This document shows positions 1-5,676 of a stretch of 5,676 bases of DNA, piece after piece. This DNA comes from JBBRRP01 sp964609655. Lineage in GTDB: Bacteria; Myxococcota_A; Polyangia; Polyangiales; Polyangiaceae. How positions within the stretch are numbered: the first letter of the stretch is position 1; each line of letters begins with the position of its first letter. The notes beneath the pieces are model-generated. The model was not told where the DNA came from. It made no database searches and saw only the letters and a program-made list of their open reading frames with translations. The stretch covers positions 1 through 5,676 of the forward strand of contig CAZSUA010000346.1 in assembly GCA_964609655.1 (NCBI GenBank), read 5' to 3'. The translations under genes were made by a program, and so were the position numbers.

Positions 1-804
1 GAGTCGGCTTGGGTGGACGGCGATTTGACGCGACTCGCTCAAGCGGTCAGCAACTTGGTCAACAACGCCGCCAAGTACACACCCCAAGGCGGCCGGATCG
101 AGCTCGCGGCGCGCGTCGAGGCCGGCGAAGTGGTGATCACCGTGAGTGACAACGGAGCCGGGATCTCGGCCGAGATGTTACCCCACGTGTTCGACCTGTT
201 CACCCAGGTGGACAGGACGCTCGACCGCGCCCAGGGGGGCCTCGGCGTTGGCCTCTCGGTCGTCCGGAAGTTGGTGGAGCTACACCACGGGACTGCCACC
301 GCAGCCAGCCCTGGGCTTGGCCTCGGCAGCACGTTCACCGTTCGGCTCCCACTCGCCGCGACCGCGAATGAAGCAGCACAGGTGGACAAACCGTCCGACA
401 CTCGCGTTTCGGTCAGCTTGCGCGTGCTGGTGGTCGACGACAACGTGGACGCGGCCGAAATGCTGAGCGAGATGCTCGAACTTGCCGGGCACGAAGCCAG
501 GGCCGTACACGATGGCCCCGCCGCCCTCGCCGCCGCCAGGGACGTTCGTCCCGACGTCGTCTTTCTGGACATAGGCCTCCCCGGAATGAACGGGCACGAG
601 GTAGAAAGGCAATTCCGGGCAGACGCCGCCTTCGCCGGAATCGTGCTTGTGGCCCTAACAGGATGGGGAAGCAACGAGGACAAGCGAAGGAGCCGTGAGG
701 CGGGGTTCGATCACCATGTGACGAAGCCCCTCGACTTTAAGCGGGTGCAGGAAATTTTCGAGGGAATCAACCGCCGGGAGGTAACCGCACTGGCTCAGGT
801 CTGA
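1..804 (+). CDS. Hybrid sensor histidine kinase with C-terminal receiver domain (5' end outside window)
   Basis: This is the C-terminal part of a two-component kinase. It would autophosphorylate a histidine that lies upstream of the window and pass the phosphate to its own receiver aspartate. The frame is open from base 1, and the GTG at 13 is an internal valine (the preceding codons read ESAW), not a start. Counting from that valine, the HATPase_c domain shows the N box (NLVNNAAKYTP, about 14-24), G1 box (DNGAGIS, 46-52), F box (LPHVFDLFTQVDR, 56-68) and G2 box (GGLGVGLSVV, 75-84). A linker at about 115-135 leads to a receiver domain (about 136-250) with acidic pair D142/D143, phospho-acceptor D186 in FLDIGLPGMNG, T216 and K238, so the full catalytic set is present. 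No DNA-binding output domain follows, so its signal must reach a separate partner. Sensor input, HisKA domain and partner are unknown. It converges on the ATP-grasp gene and has no evident link to the repair cluster. Confidence 0.95.
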   Translation, partial: ESAWVDGDLTRLAQAVSNLVNNAAKYTPQGGRIELAARVEAGEVVITVSDNGAGISAEMLPHVFDLFTQVDRTLDRAQGGLGVGLSVVRKLVELHHGTATAASPGLGLGSTFTVRLPLAATANEAAQVDKPSDTRVSVSLRVLVVDDNVDAAEMLSEMLELAGHEARAVHDGPAALAAARDVRPDVVFLDIGLPGMNGHEVERQFRADAAFAGIVLVALTGWGSNEDKRRSREAGFDHHVTKPLDFKRVQEIFEGINRREVTALAQV

Positions 805-824
805 GCGGCAGCTCGCGGCCCGTC

Positions 825-865
825 GGCGACTCGCCTGATGCACGCGAAGCTTTAGCGCGCATGCA
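825..865. terminator. Possible hairpin at the convergent gene junction
   Basis: The 47-base gap between the kinase stop (802-804) and the ATP-grasp stop (852-854) contains a short dyad, GGCGA-C-TCGCC (825-835). It is followed by a bulged hairpin: TGCA-CGCG (839-846) pairs with CGCG (856-859) and TGCA (862-865), with a two-base bulge at 860-861 and a 9-base loop. The hairpin includes the end of the ATP-grasp gene. No T-tract follows on either strand, so a classical intrinsic terminator is not demonstrated. A bidirectional termination role is inferred only from position. Confidence 0.25.
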
Positions 866-2006
866 CGAGAGCGATAGCGCGGCGCAACGTTTCGAGGGCT
901 GGATGGCGAAGCAGATACATGTGGTCGCCCATGGTGACAGAAAAAACTTTCGGGATGGGCTTCTCTGAAAAGAGGAGTGGCCCCAACTCTGCGACCAGGG
1001 CGGCGTGGCTGAGCCGGTAGCTGTGGTTGTCGCGGCGGCCCGCGTGTGCCGTGTGGTATTTGCGTTCATAGCGAAAGCCGCTGAGATCGCGCCCCGTGAG
1101 CACCTTCGCCCACAGCGCGTAAACATCGAAGTCACACGCGGCATTCATCATGTCTGTGGTGAAGCCCCCGGGAGGGCGGAGGTTCATCTCCAGAGCGACG
1201 TATTCTCCACTCGGCGTGCGGAAGAATTCTACGTGAAAAAACCGCTCACGGATGTCGAAGGCGGCTACAGCTTTCATTCCAACGACCTCAAGGGATCTGT
1301 CGATTGCGCGCTCGGAATAGTAGTGGCCATCCAACTCTCCTGTTCGCACTTGCATGATCCCCGTGTCGTAAACGTGAGACGTAGAAAACACGATATTCCC
1401 GCTTCGGTCGCAGAGGCCGTCGTAAGTGACAATATCGCCGACGATGAAGGGTTGAACGATATGGTCCGACAGAGGACGCAAAAGAGCCTGCTCGAGTTCC
1501 CCCAAGTCCCCCACCCTCCAGGTGTCGCTGGCTCCCGAGCCGCTGTCGGGCTTGATAACCAGCGGGAATCCGTGGCGCGCCGCAAACGCGCGAACCTCCT
1601 CGGCCGATTCGCCGCGGATCCCTGGGGGAGCAGCGATACCTGCAGCGTGGAAGATCTTGGCCATCTCGGACTTGCTTCGCAAGCGCACGACTTCAGATTG
1701 GCCTAGGCCGGTTACGCCGAAGTCATCCCGGAGACGTCCTTCGGCCTCAAGCCAATGCTCGCCGTTGGAATCGATGCGATCTATCTTCCCGTGACGTTGC
1801 TCTAGCGAAATCATCGCAGCTCTGAGCGCCGCGGGATCCGCCATGTTTGGCTCATCAACGTACTCCGCGAGTCCTTGGCGCTCCCAAGTTTCCGGAGCAA
1901 GCGGTGTATCACCGATCCCGAGTACCTTCACGCCTTCACGCTTCAGTGCGAGGCAAAACTCGGCCGCGGTGGGCGGAAACGAGGGCGAGAGAAAGACAAC
2001 GTTCAT
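852..2006 (-). CDS. ATP-grasp superfamily ligase-like protein, third gene of the ku-ligD cluster
   Basis: A 384-residue protein, complete. ATP-grasp enzymes usually join a carboxylate to an amine or thiol through an acyl-phosphate; the substrate here is unknown. The N-terminal MNVVFLSPSFPP and following LGIGD resemble the start of an uncharacterised family often annotated 'ATP-grasp domain protein' or 'carbamoyl-phosphate synthase large subunit-like'. The segment SKSEMAK (111-117) opens the ATP-grasp fold. FPLVIKPDSGSGAS carries nucleotide-binding K152 and a flexible glycine-rich loop. HVEFF (E260) and EMNLRPPGG (E273, N275, R277) supply the expected Mg-ATP ligands. It is therefore probably active and cytosolic; no signal peptide or membrane segment is visible. 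ATG 2006 is chosen because it starts the family-like N-terminus and overlaps the ligD stop as ATGA. A longer frame from 2168 would read 54 unconserved residues back into ligD. No Shine-Dalgarno is evident, so it probably depends on coupling to ligD translation. It is not a full carbamoyl-phosphate synthase, being far too short. The fold is certain; the function is not. Confidence 0.88.
   Translation of the reverse strand: MNVVFLSPSFPPTAAEFCLALKREGVKVLGIGDTPLAPETWERQGLAEYVDEPNMADPAALRAAMISLEQRHGKIDRIDSNGEHWLEAEGRLRDDFGVTGLGQSEVVRLRSKSEMAKIFHAAGIAAPPGIRGESAEEVRAFAARHGFPLVIKPDSGSGASDTWRVGDLGELEQALLRPLSDHIVQPFIVGDIVTYDGLCDRSGNIVFSTSHVYDTGIMQVRTGELDGHYYSERAIDRSLEVVGMKAVAAFDIRERFFHVEFFRTPSGEYVALEMNLRPPGGFTTDMMNAACDFDVYALWAKVLTGRDLSGFRYERKYHTAHAGRRDNHSYRLSHAALVAELGPLLFSEKPIPKVFSVTMGDHMYLLRHPALETLRRAIALVHAR
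2003..2006 (-). other. ATGA stop/start overlap, ligD to ATP-grasp gene
   Basis: The ligD stop TGA (2005-2003) and the next ATG (2006-2004) share bases in ATGA. The bases just upstream (CGAACGAAATC on the coding strand) contain no purine-rich ribosome-binding site. Initiation therefore most likely relies on ribosomes terminating ligD. The overlap also fixes the ATP-grasp start. Confidence 0.85.
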
Positions 2007-4426
2007 GATTTCGTTCGAGTGCGCGGGCGCTCGCGCTTGTCGACTTGAGGCAGCGTTTGGCGTAAGGCGAGCATGCCTGCGAATGGACAGGGTTGTTCTT
2101 GGATCCGCTGTTTCATGGTCCTCAGTGTGAAGCGTTCTGGCCGGAATTTTGGCGTTAACTCGTCCCATTCGACAGGGGTCGCAACGGGCGCATTCACTCG
2201 TTCGCGCGTAGAATAGGGAGCCACAAAGGTCGCACCGCGGCCATTCCGAAGGTAGTCAATAAAAATTTTACCGCGGCGCTTGGCCTTGGACTGAGTCGCG
2301 ACGAAGCGATCGGGATATTGCGCACTGAGCGCCTTGGCTATCTCGCCCGAAAAGGCCTTAGCTTCGTCCCAATCCAAGCTTGGCTCGACTGGAACGCACA
2401 CGTGCAGGCCCTTGCCGCCGGTCGTTTTGACGAAGCTCTGAAGATTTGCGGTCAAAAAAAGCGCGCGCAACTCCTTGGCGGCGGTTATCACCGACGCAAA
2501 ATCCACGCTCTCGTCGGGATCCAAATCGAACACCAATAAATCCGGATGCTCAAGGTTATCCACACGTGAACCCCAGGTGTGGATTTCTAAAGCGCCGAGT
2601 TGAACCAGACCGAAGATGCCTTCAGGGCTTTCCAGAAATGGGTAGGGCTCGTTCCCATCCTTGGCCGACACCTGCTGCAGACCTTCCGGTGCCCCCGCGC
2701 CCAGGTGCTTCTGAAAGAAACAGGCCCGCCCCTGCCCATTCGGACATCGGACAAGCGTCAACGGTCGCCGCGCAATATGGGGCAACATGCGATCCGCTAC
2801 CAATGTGTAGTAGTCGAGAAGTTCGCGCTTCGTGATGCCTGGCTCGGGATACAATACCTTATCGGGATGGCTGATCGGATAGGGTTTGGGAGTGGAAGCG
2901 GGAGTGGGAGTGGGCAGCTCCAGCTCGATCTCCTCGACGCTCTTGTCCTCGCGAAGTCCCACGAATGTCGAGTGTCGCAAGAGCCCATCGGTTGTGATGC
3001 CCACAAAGGAAACTTCCGCAACGAGGCTCGGCTTGACCCACGTCACTCCCCGTTCGGCTGCTCGTGACAGCCCGTGTTTCACGCTGGTTTTTTCGAGGGC
3101 GAGCGGCGTAAGTCTAACGAACAGATCCTTCAGCGACGCTGCATTGAAGCCCGTACCAACCTTGCCGGAGTAGACCCATTCAGAGCCTTTTTGCACCGCT
3201 AAAAGCAGCGCTCCCAGGTGGCTGCGCCCACCTTCGGGTGCGGTGAAGCCTACGATGGCGAACTCTTGTCGCTTAAGACACTTCACTTTGAGCCAATCGC
3301 CGCCGCGGCCTGAGCGATAGGTCGAGAGTGCGCGCTTGGAGACGATCCCCTCGAGCTTGCCCTCGCACGCCTTGGCGAAAAGCTCGGGACCCTTGCCCAC
3401 TACATGGTCGCTGTAGGTAATCTGAGAAGAAGCGGTGCCAGTGCCGAGGAGCAAGGCCTTCAGCGCGGACTTTCTCTCGAGCAGGGAGCAGCCGCGGAGG
3501 TCCTGCCCGTTGGCGTACAGGAGGTCAAAAGCGAAATAGACAAGCTTTTGTTCGTCGTGATGTTTGAGCGAGTTTTGAAGGAGTTGAAAGTCGCTCACCC
3601 CTTGCGGATTGAGCGCAACGAGCTCGCCGTCCATCCAGAGCGACTCGGCAGGGAGGGCTTGAACCGCAGCTACGAGCTCCGGCAGTCGCTCGGTCCAATC
3701 TAAGCCGTTCCGCGAAAAGATGTGTACCGTGCTGCGATCACGACGCGCAAGAATTCGATAACCATCGAGCTTGATCTCGTGAATGAAGTCGGTGCCCTCT
3801 GGGGCCCGATCCGCGAGCGACGCAAGCTCTGGCTCAATCAGCGCAGGAAGCGGCGCCGGTGTTGCGCCAGCAGGAATGCTGTCTACCGCGTGACTGGGAG
3901 CAACCGCTCCAACTTGAGCAAATTCATCGTTCGCTTTGAAGAGCAACCAGCTGGGCTTGTCGCCTTTGCTTGGCGTGCGCACCAGGTGCCACCTCCCGTG
4001 AAGCTTGGTGCCGTTGAGGTTGAAGGAGAGATGCCCCTTTTTTAAACCCGCGAGGGCGTCGCCTTCGGGGATCCAATCCCCGTGGTCCCACACCATGACT
4101 GTTCCGGCCCCGTATTGCCCCTTCGGAATCGTGCCTTCGAAGGTGGCGTACTCCAACGGATGCGGCTCCACTTCCAGGGCCAACCGCTTGATTTTCGGGT
4201 CTAAACTGGGCTCTTTGGGCACGGCCCAACTCAACAGGACTCCATCGAGCTCGAGTCGGAAGTCATAGTGTAAGTGGCTGGCCGCGTGTTTTTGTACCAC
4301 GAAGATCCGAGAGTGTTGAGCTCCGGGGGCTCCCTTGGGCTCCTCCGTTAACGAGAAATTTCGCTTCTGCCGATAATCCGCGAGTGCGTCTGCATCCTGG
4401 GCTCGGCCGGAAGCACGGGCGCTCAT
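2003..4426 (-). CDS. ligD: Multifunctional ATP-dependent DNA ligase LigD (phosphoesterase-ligase-polymerase)
   Basis: An 807-residue end-processing and sealing enzyme of bacterial NHEJ, recruited to breaks by Ku. The domain order is phosphoesterase, ligase, polymerase, as in Pseudomonas LigD. The phosphoesterase (about 17-172) has QKHAASHLHYDFRLELDG with H47, D55 and R57, plus H89 in EPHPLEY; these match the metal- and phosphate-binding residues known for the Pseudomonas enzyme. The ligase (about 195-500) has nucleotidyl lysine K219 in EIKLDGYR, FAFDLL (298-303), EGIVSKR (359-365) and WLKVKC (378-383). A Pro/Thr-rich linker (PTPTPASTPKP, 505-515) leads to the primase-like polymerase (about 517-785). 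That domain has KHLGAGAPEG (573-582), catalytic D634 and D636 in FDLDPD, TTGGKGLHV (668-676) and D724 in IFIDYLRN. The C-terminus is short and basic. Every checkable catalytic residue is present, so all three activities should be intact. The ATG overlaps the ku stop; AGGT (4434-4431) lies 4 bases upstream as a weak ribosome-binding site. Confidence 0.97.
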   Translation of the reverse strand: MSARASGRAQDADALADYRQKRNFSLTEEPKGAPGAQHSRIFVVQKHAASHLHYDFRLELDGVLLSWAVPKEPSLDPKIKRLALEVEPHPLEYATFEGTIPKGQYGAGTVMVWDHGDWIPEGDALAGLKKGHLSFNLNGTKLHGRWHLVRTPSKGDKPSWLLFKANDEFAQVGAVAPSHAVDSIPAGATPAPLPALIEPELASLADRAPEGTDFIHEIKLDGYRILARRDRSTVHIFSRNGLDWTERLPELVAAVQALPAESLWMDGELVALNPQGVSDFQLLQNSLKHHDEQKLVYFAFDLLYANGQDLRGCSLLERKSALKALLLGTGTASSQITYSDHVVGKGPELFAKACEGKLEGIVSKRALSTYRSGRGGDWLKVKCLKRQEFAIVGFTAPEGGRSHLGALLLAVQKGSEWVYSGKVGTGFNAASLKDLFVRLTPLALEKTSVKHGLSRAAERGVTWVKPSLVAEVSFVGITTDGLLRHSTFVGLREDKSVEEIELELPTPTPASTPKPYPISHPDKVLYPEPGITKRELLDYYTLVADRMLPHIARRPLTLVRCPNGQGRACFFQKHLGAGAPEGLQQVSAKDGNEPYPFLESPEGIFGLVQLGALEIHTWGSRVDNLEHPDLLVFDLDPDESVDFASVITAAKELRALFLTANLQSFVKTTGGKGLHVCVPVEPSLDWDEAKAFSGEIAKALSAQYPDRFVATQSKAKRRGKIFIDYLRNGRGATFVAPYSTRERVNAPVATPVEWDELTPKFRPERFTLRTMKQRIQEQPCPFAGMLALRQTLPQVDKRERPRTRTKS
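2882..2914 (+). repeat. G-tract cluster, potential G-quadruplex within ligD
   Basis: Five GGG tracts lie in 33 bases on the + strand (2882-2884, 2888-2890, 2900-2902, 2906-2908, 2912-2914). The last three are spaced by identical AGT loops, forming a short GGGAGT tandem repeat. Loops are 3, 9, 3 and 3 bases. The + strand is the template strand for ligD, and the region encodes the Pro/Thr-rich linker between ligase and polymerase. The pattern is seen directly; folding is not shown, and a Pro/Thr linker alone can generate it. Confidence 0.45.
4423..4426 (-). other. ATGA stop/start overlap, ku to ligD
   Basis: The ku stop TGA (4425-4423) and ligD ATG (4426-4424) share bases in ATGA. A weak AGGT (4434-4431) precedes the ATG by 4 bases. 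This arrangement predicts translational coupling, which would keep the two NHEJ partners in a fixed ratio. Confidence 0.85.
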
Positions 4427-5319
4427 GCCGACCTGCGGTGCTCGGGATTCGCGCGCGGACGTTTTGTTGCCTTGGCAGAAGTCGTTTTACGGGCGGCTTT
4501 CGAGCGACTGCTAGCGGGGCGTTCGGGTGAATTTGCAACGCTCTTCGCCAGCAGTGCCGCCAAGTCAATGACGTTAGTGGGCCGCTTGGCCTTTGCTTTC
4601 GTGGGCCCGGGAAGGGTGTTGAGCGCGCCTTCTGCTACCCGGCGCTCGATCAGTGTTTTCAGATCTCGCTGGTACTCGTTGACGTACTTCTTGGGATTGA
4701 ACGACGTCACCATCCCCTCCACGAGCTTTTCGGCCATGTCCAGCTCCTTGGCGGTGACGCCTATTTTTTTAGTATCGGTGTCGTCCAGACCGAGGTCCGC
4801 CTCATCTCGCAATTCGTCCGCAAAGCGAAGCAGAACGAGGAGCAACACTTTTTCGTGGGCCGTCACTGCAGCGAGGTGTTGACGAGTTCGAATCACCACC
4901 TTCCCGATCCCCGCCTTCCCCGTTCGCTGTAGCGTTTCTCGGAGGAGAGCGTAGGCTTTTTTGCCAGCTTTTTGCGGCTTCAAGTAGTACGGACGAAACA
5001 AAAAACGCGGGTCGATTTCCGAGAACTCTACGAAGTCCAGAATATCAATCTGCCGCGCCGATTCCGGATTTGCTTCCTCGAAGTCCTGCTTCGTCAGCAC
5101 GACGTATTTTCCCTCTTCGTGCTCATAACCCTTGACGATATCCCCCCATTCTACTTTCTCGCCCGTAGCCTTGTTGACGCGTTGATACCCAACCGGGCTC
5201 ATATCGCGCCGATCCAACAACGTTAAGTCGACGGCCTCGGGCTCCTCGGCTCCATGCAACGACACCGGGATCTGCACTAACCCAAACCCAACGCTACCTC
5301 TCCAGATTGCACGCGCCAT
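4423..5319 (-). CDS. ku: Bacterial Ku, DNA-end-binding protein of NHEJ
   Basis: A 298-residue protein, complete and of typical length for bacterial Ku. It forms a homodimeric ring that threads onto double-strand break ends, protects them and recruits LigD. The start MARAIWRGSVGFGLVQIPVSL is the classic Ku N-terminus. The core (about 1-235) continues with GYQRVNKATGEKVEWGDIVKGYE (44-66), the DILDFVEFSEIDP strand (92-104) and KAYALLRETL (121-130). TRQHLAAVTAHEKVLLLVLLRF follows at 145-166, and then the FNPKKYVNEYQRDLKTLIE helix (207-225). NVIDLAALLAKSV (249-261) matches the conserved minimal C-terminal segment linked to LigD contact. After it comes a Lys/Arg/Ser-rich tail (264-298), of a kind known in other bacterial Ku proteins to help DNA binding and bridging. 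No clear Shine-Dalgarno precedes the ATG, but the conserved N-terminus supports this start. It is the first gene of the cluster. Confidence 0.97.
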   Translation of the reverse strand: MARAIWRGSVGFGLVQIPVSLHGAEEPEAVDLTLLDRRDMSPVGYQRVNKATGEKVEWGDIVKGYEHEEGKYVVLTKQDFEEANPESARQIDILDFVEFSEIDPRFLFRPYYLKPQKAGKKAYALLRETLQRTGKAGIGKVVIRTRQHLAAVTAHEKVLLLVLLRFADELRDEADLGLDDTDTKKIGVTAKELDMAEKLVEGMVTSFNPKKYVNEYQRDLKTLIERRVAEGALNTLPGPTKAKAKRPTNVIDLAALLAKSVANSPERPASSRSKAARKTTSAKATKRPRANPEHRRSA

Positions 5320-5332
5320 TTCAGCATGACAA

Positions 5333-5348
5333 GGCAGGGACCGTGCCA
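5333..5348 (-). promoter_or_regulatory. Candidate sigma-54 (-24/-12) promoter for ku
   Basis: On the - strand TGGCACG (5348-5342) is an exact match to the -24 half of the sigma-54 consensus (TGGCACG-N4-TTGCW). After exactly four bases comes CTGCC (5337-5333), which keeps the essential GC of the -12 element at the correct spacing. The base before the -24 box is C and the one after it is G, also as in the consensus. Transcription would begin near 5322, leaving only about 3 bases before the ku ATG. No convincing sigma-70 promoter was seen in the gap. The short leader is unusual and is the main reason for caution. Confidence 0.42.
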
Positions 5349-5365
5349 GGCCTAATGCGCTGGCA
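5344..5365. promoter_or_regulatory. Inverted repeat, possible operator over the ku promoter
   Basis: TGCCAG (5344-5349) and CTGGCA (5360-5365) form a perfect 6-base inverted repeat with a 10-base spacer, so the half-site centres are 16 bases apart. The left arm overlaps the proposed -24 element. The geometry would suit a dimeric helix-turn-helix regulator that blocks polymerase. The regulator is unknown, and chance occurrence cannot be excluded. Confidence 0.3.
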
Positions 5366-5413
5366 AGCCACGGAACCGGGAACGAGCAAAAGCATGACTA
5401 CGCCGACACACGC

Positions 5414-5445
5414 GGGGCATTTCGCCCCAGAGGGACACAGACCCT
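5414..5445 (-). terminator. Tandem small hairpins after the hemerythrin-like gene
   Basis: Two dyads follow the hemerythrin-like stop in the - direction: AGGG/CCCT (5445-5442 with 5434-5431) and the stronger GGGGC-GAAAT-GCCCC (5428-5414). They begin about 11 bases past the stop. No T-run follows, so intrinsic termination is only possible. The second dyad is also centred about 100 bases upstream of the proposed ku transcription start, where an enhancer-binding activator site would be expected. Confidence 0.25.
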
Positions 5446-5456
5446 AAGTCAGTGCG

Positions 5457-5676
5457 CTAGGCCAGTGAGGTTGAGTCGTCCGTTTGATCGGAAATTTGTT
5501 TGCGGGCGGATTGGGCCACGAGCTCTTTCATGCGGTCTTCCATTTCGCCCGCCAGCGCCACCAAAACGTCGTGGTCAAGGAGCTTCCGCACCTTGGGAAA
5601 TAAGTGCTCTTCCTCTTCCTTGTGGTGATGTATGGCCTGCTCAGCCAAGACGTGCAGCTTCGCGCTGAACTTCTCG
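5457..5676 (-). CDS. Hemerythrin-like HHE-domain protein (5' end outside window)
   Basis: The C-terminal 72 codons of a gene that enters from beyond the right edge. The TTG at 5648 is an internal leucine: the frame continues upstream as EKFSAKLHV to the window end. The segment AEQAIHHHKEEEEHLFPKVRKLL matches the conserved helix of HHE/hemerythrin domains, where H-x(3)-E-E with EEHLFP supplies iron ligands. These four-helix proteins bind a di-iron centre and take part in oxygen, NO or redox sensing or protection; the exact role here is unknown. The tail after about residue 50 of the visible part (KQISDQTDDSTSLA) is polar and probably disordered. It ends 137 bases before ku on the same strand. 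Read-through into ku is possible, but the ku-proximal promoter candidate suggests separate control. Confidence 0.8.
   Translation of the reverse strand, partial: EKFSAKLHVLAEQAIHHHKEEEEHLFPKVRKLLDHDVLVALAGEMEDRMKELVAQSARKQISDQTDDSTSLA

Noticed and set aside
39..683. A 214-codon open frame on the - strand opposite the kinase
   Set aside because: Ser/Thr/Ala/Arg-rich translation typical of antisense GC-rich codons; the + strand carries clear HATPase and receiver motifs.
1005..1706. A 233-codon open frame on the + strand opposite the ATP-grasp gene
   Set aside because: It is the antisense shadow of a well-supported gene in GC-rich DNA; its translation shows no domain-like pattern.
2007..2168. 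54-residue N-terminal extension of the ATP-grasp protein from an upstream ATG at 2168
   Set aside because: It lies wholly inside the 3' end of ligD in another frame and has no recognisable sequence character. The family-like N-terminus MNVVFLSPSFPP begins at 2006 with an ATGA overlap.
2600..3067. A 155-codon + strand frame inside ligD with a GSGSGSGS run
   Set aside because: The Gly-Ser run is the antisense reading of the linker repeat in ligD; there is no independent coding signal.
4764..4770. A7 run in ku (and a T7 run in ligD, 2460-2454) as programmed slippage sites
   Set aside because: Each encodes conserved-context residues in the correct frame (DTKKIG; ALFLTA) and lacks a correctly phased heptamer or a sensible alternative product.
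1..5676. Signs of a mobile element or horizontal island (transposase, integrase, tRNA edge, direct repeats)
   Set aside because: No transposase or integrase motifs, terminal repeats or tRNA-like sequence were seen, and codon character looks similar across the genes.

Overview
The window looks like chromosomal DNA from a GC-rich Gram-negative bacterium, perhaps a proteobacterium or myxobacterium. This is an inference from GC-rich third codon positions, a hybrid histidine kinase of the usual type, a three-domain LigD and a sigma-54-like promoter; nothing in the sequence fixes the taxon. Coding density is high, and no tRNA, rRNA, CRISPR array, insertion sequence or att site was seen.

Layout, left to right. 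Bases 1-804 (+) hold the 3' end of a hybrid sensor histidine kinase: the ATPase domain followed by a receiver domain. Bases 805-851 are a short convergent gap with a possible hairpin. Bases 852-5319 (-) hold a compact three-gene cluster, read right to left: ku (5319-4423), ligD (4426-2003) and an ATP-grasp ligase-like gene (2006-852). Both junctions in the cluster are 4-base ATGA stop/start overlaps, so the three genes are probably co-transcribed and translationally coupled. Bases 5320-5456 form a 137-base intergenic region with a good match to a sigma-54 (-24/-12) promoter directed at ku, an inverted repeat over its -24 element, and two small hairpins or dyads further upstream. Bases 5457-5676 (-) are the 3' end of a hemerythrin-like (HHE) protein that runs off the window.

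Function. Ku and LigD together are the known two-component bacterial non-homologous end-joining (NHEJ) machine. Ku holds DNA ends and recruits LigD, which trims 3' ends (phosphoesterase), fills in (polymerase) and seals (ATP-dependent ligase). All key residues that can be checked by eye are present, so the system looks intact. The most unusual element is the third gene, an ATP-grasp enzyme of an uncharacterised family, coupled to ligD as tightly as ligD is to ku. The proposed promoter would make the ku mRNA almost leaderless and its expression dependent on an enhancer-binding activator. Both points are inferences that can be tested.
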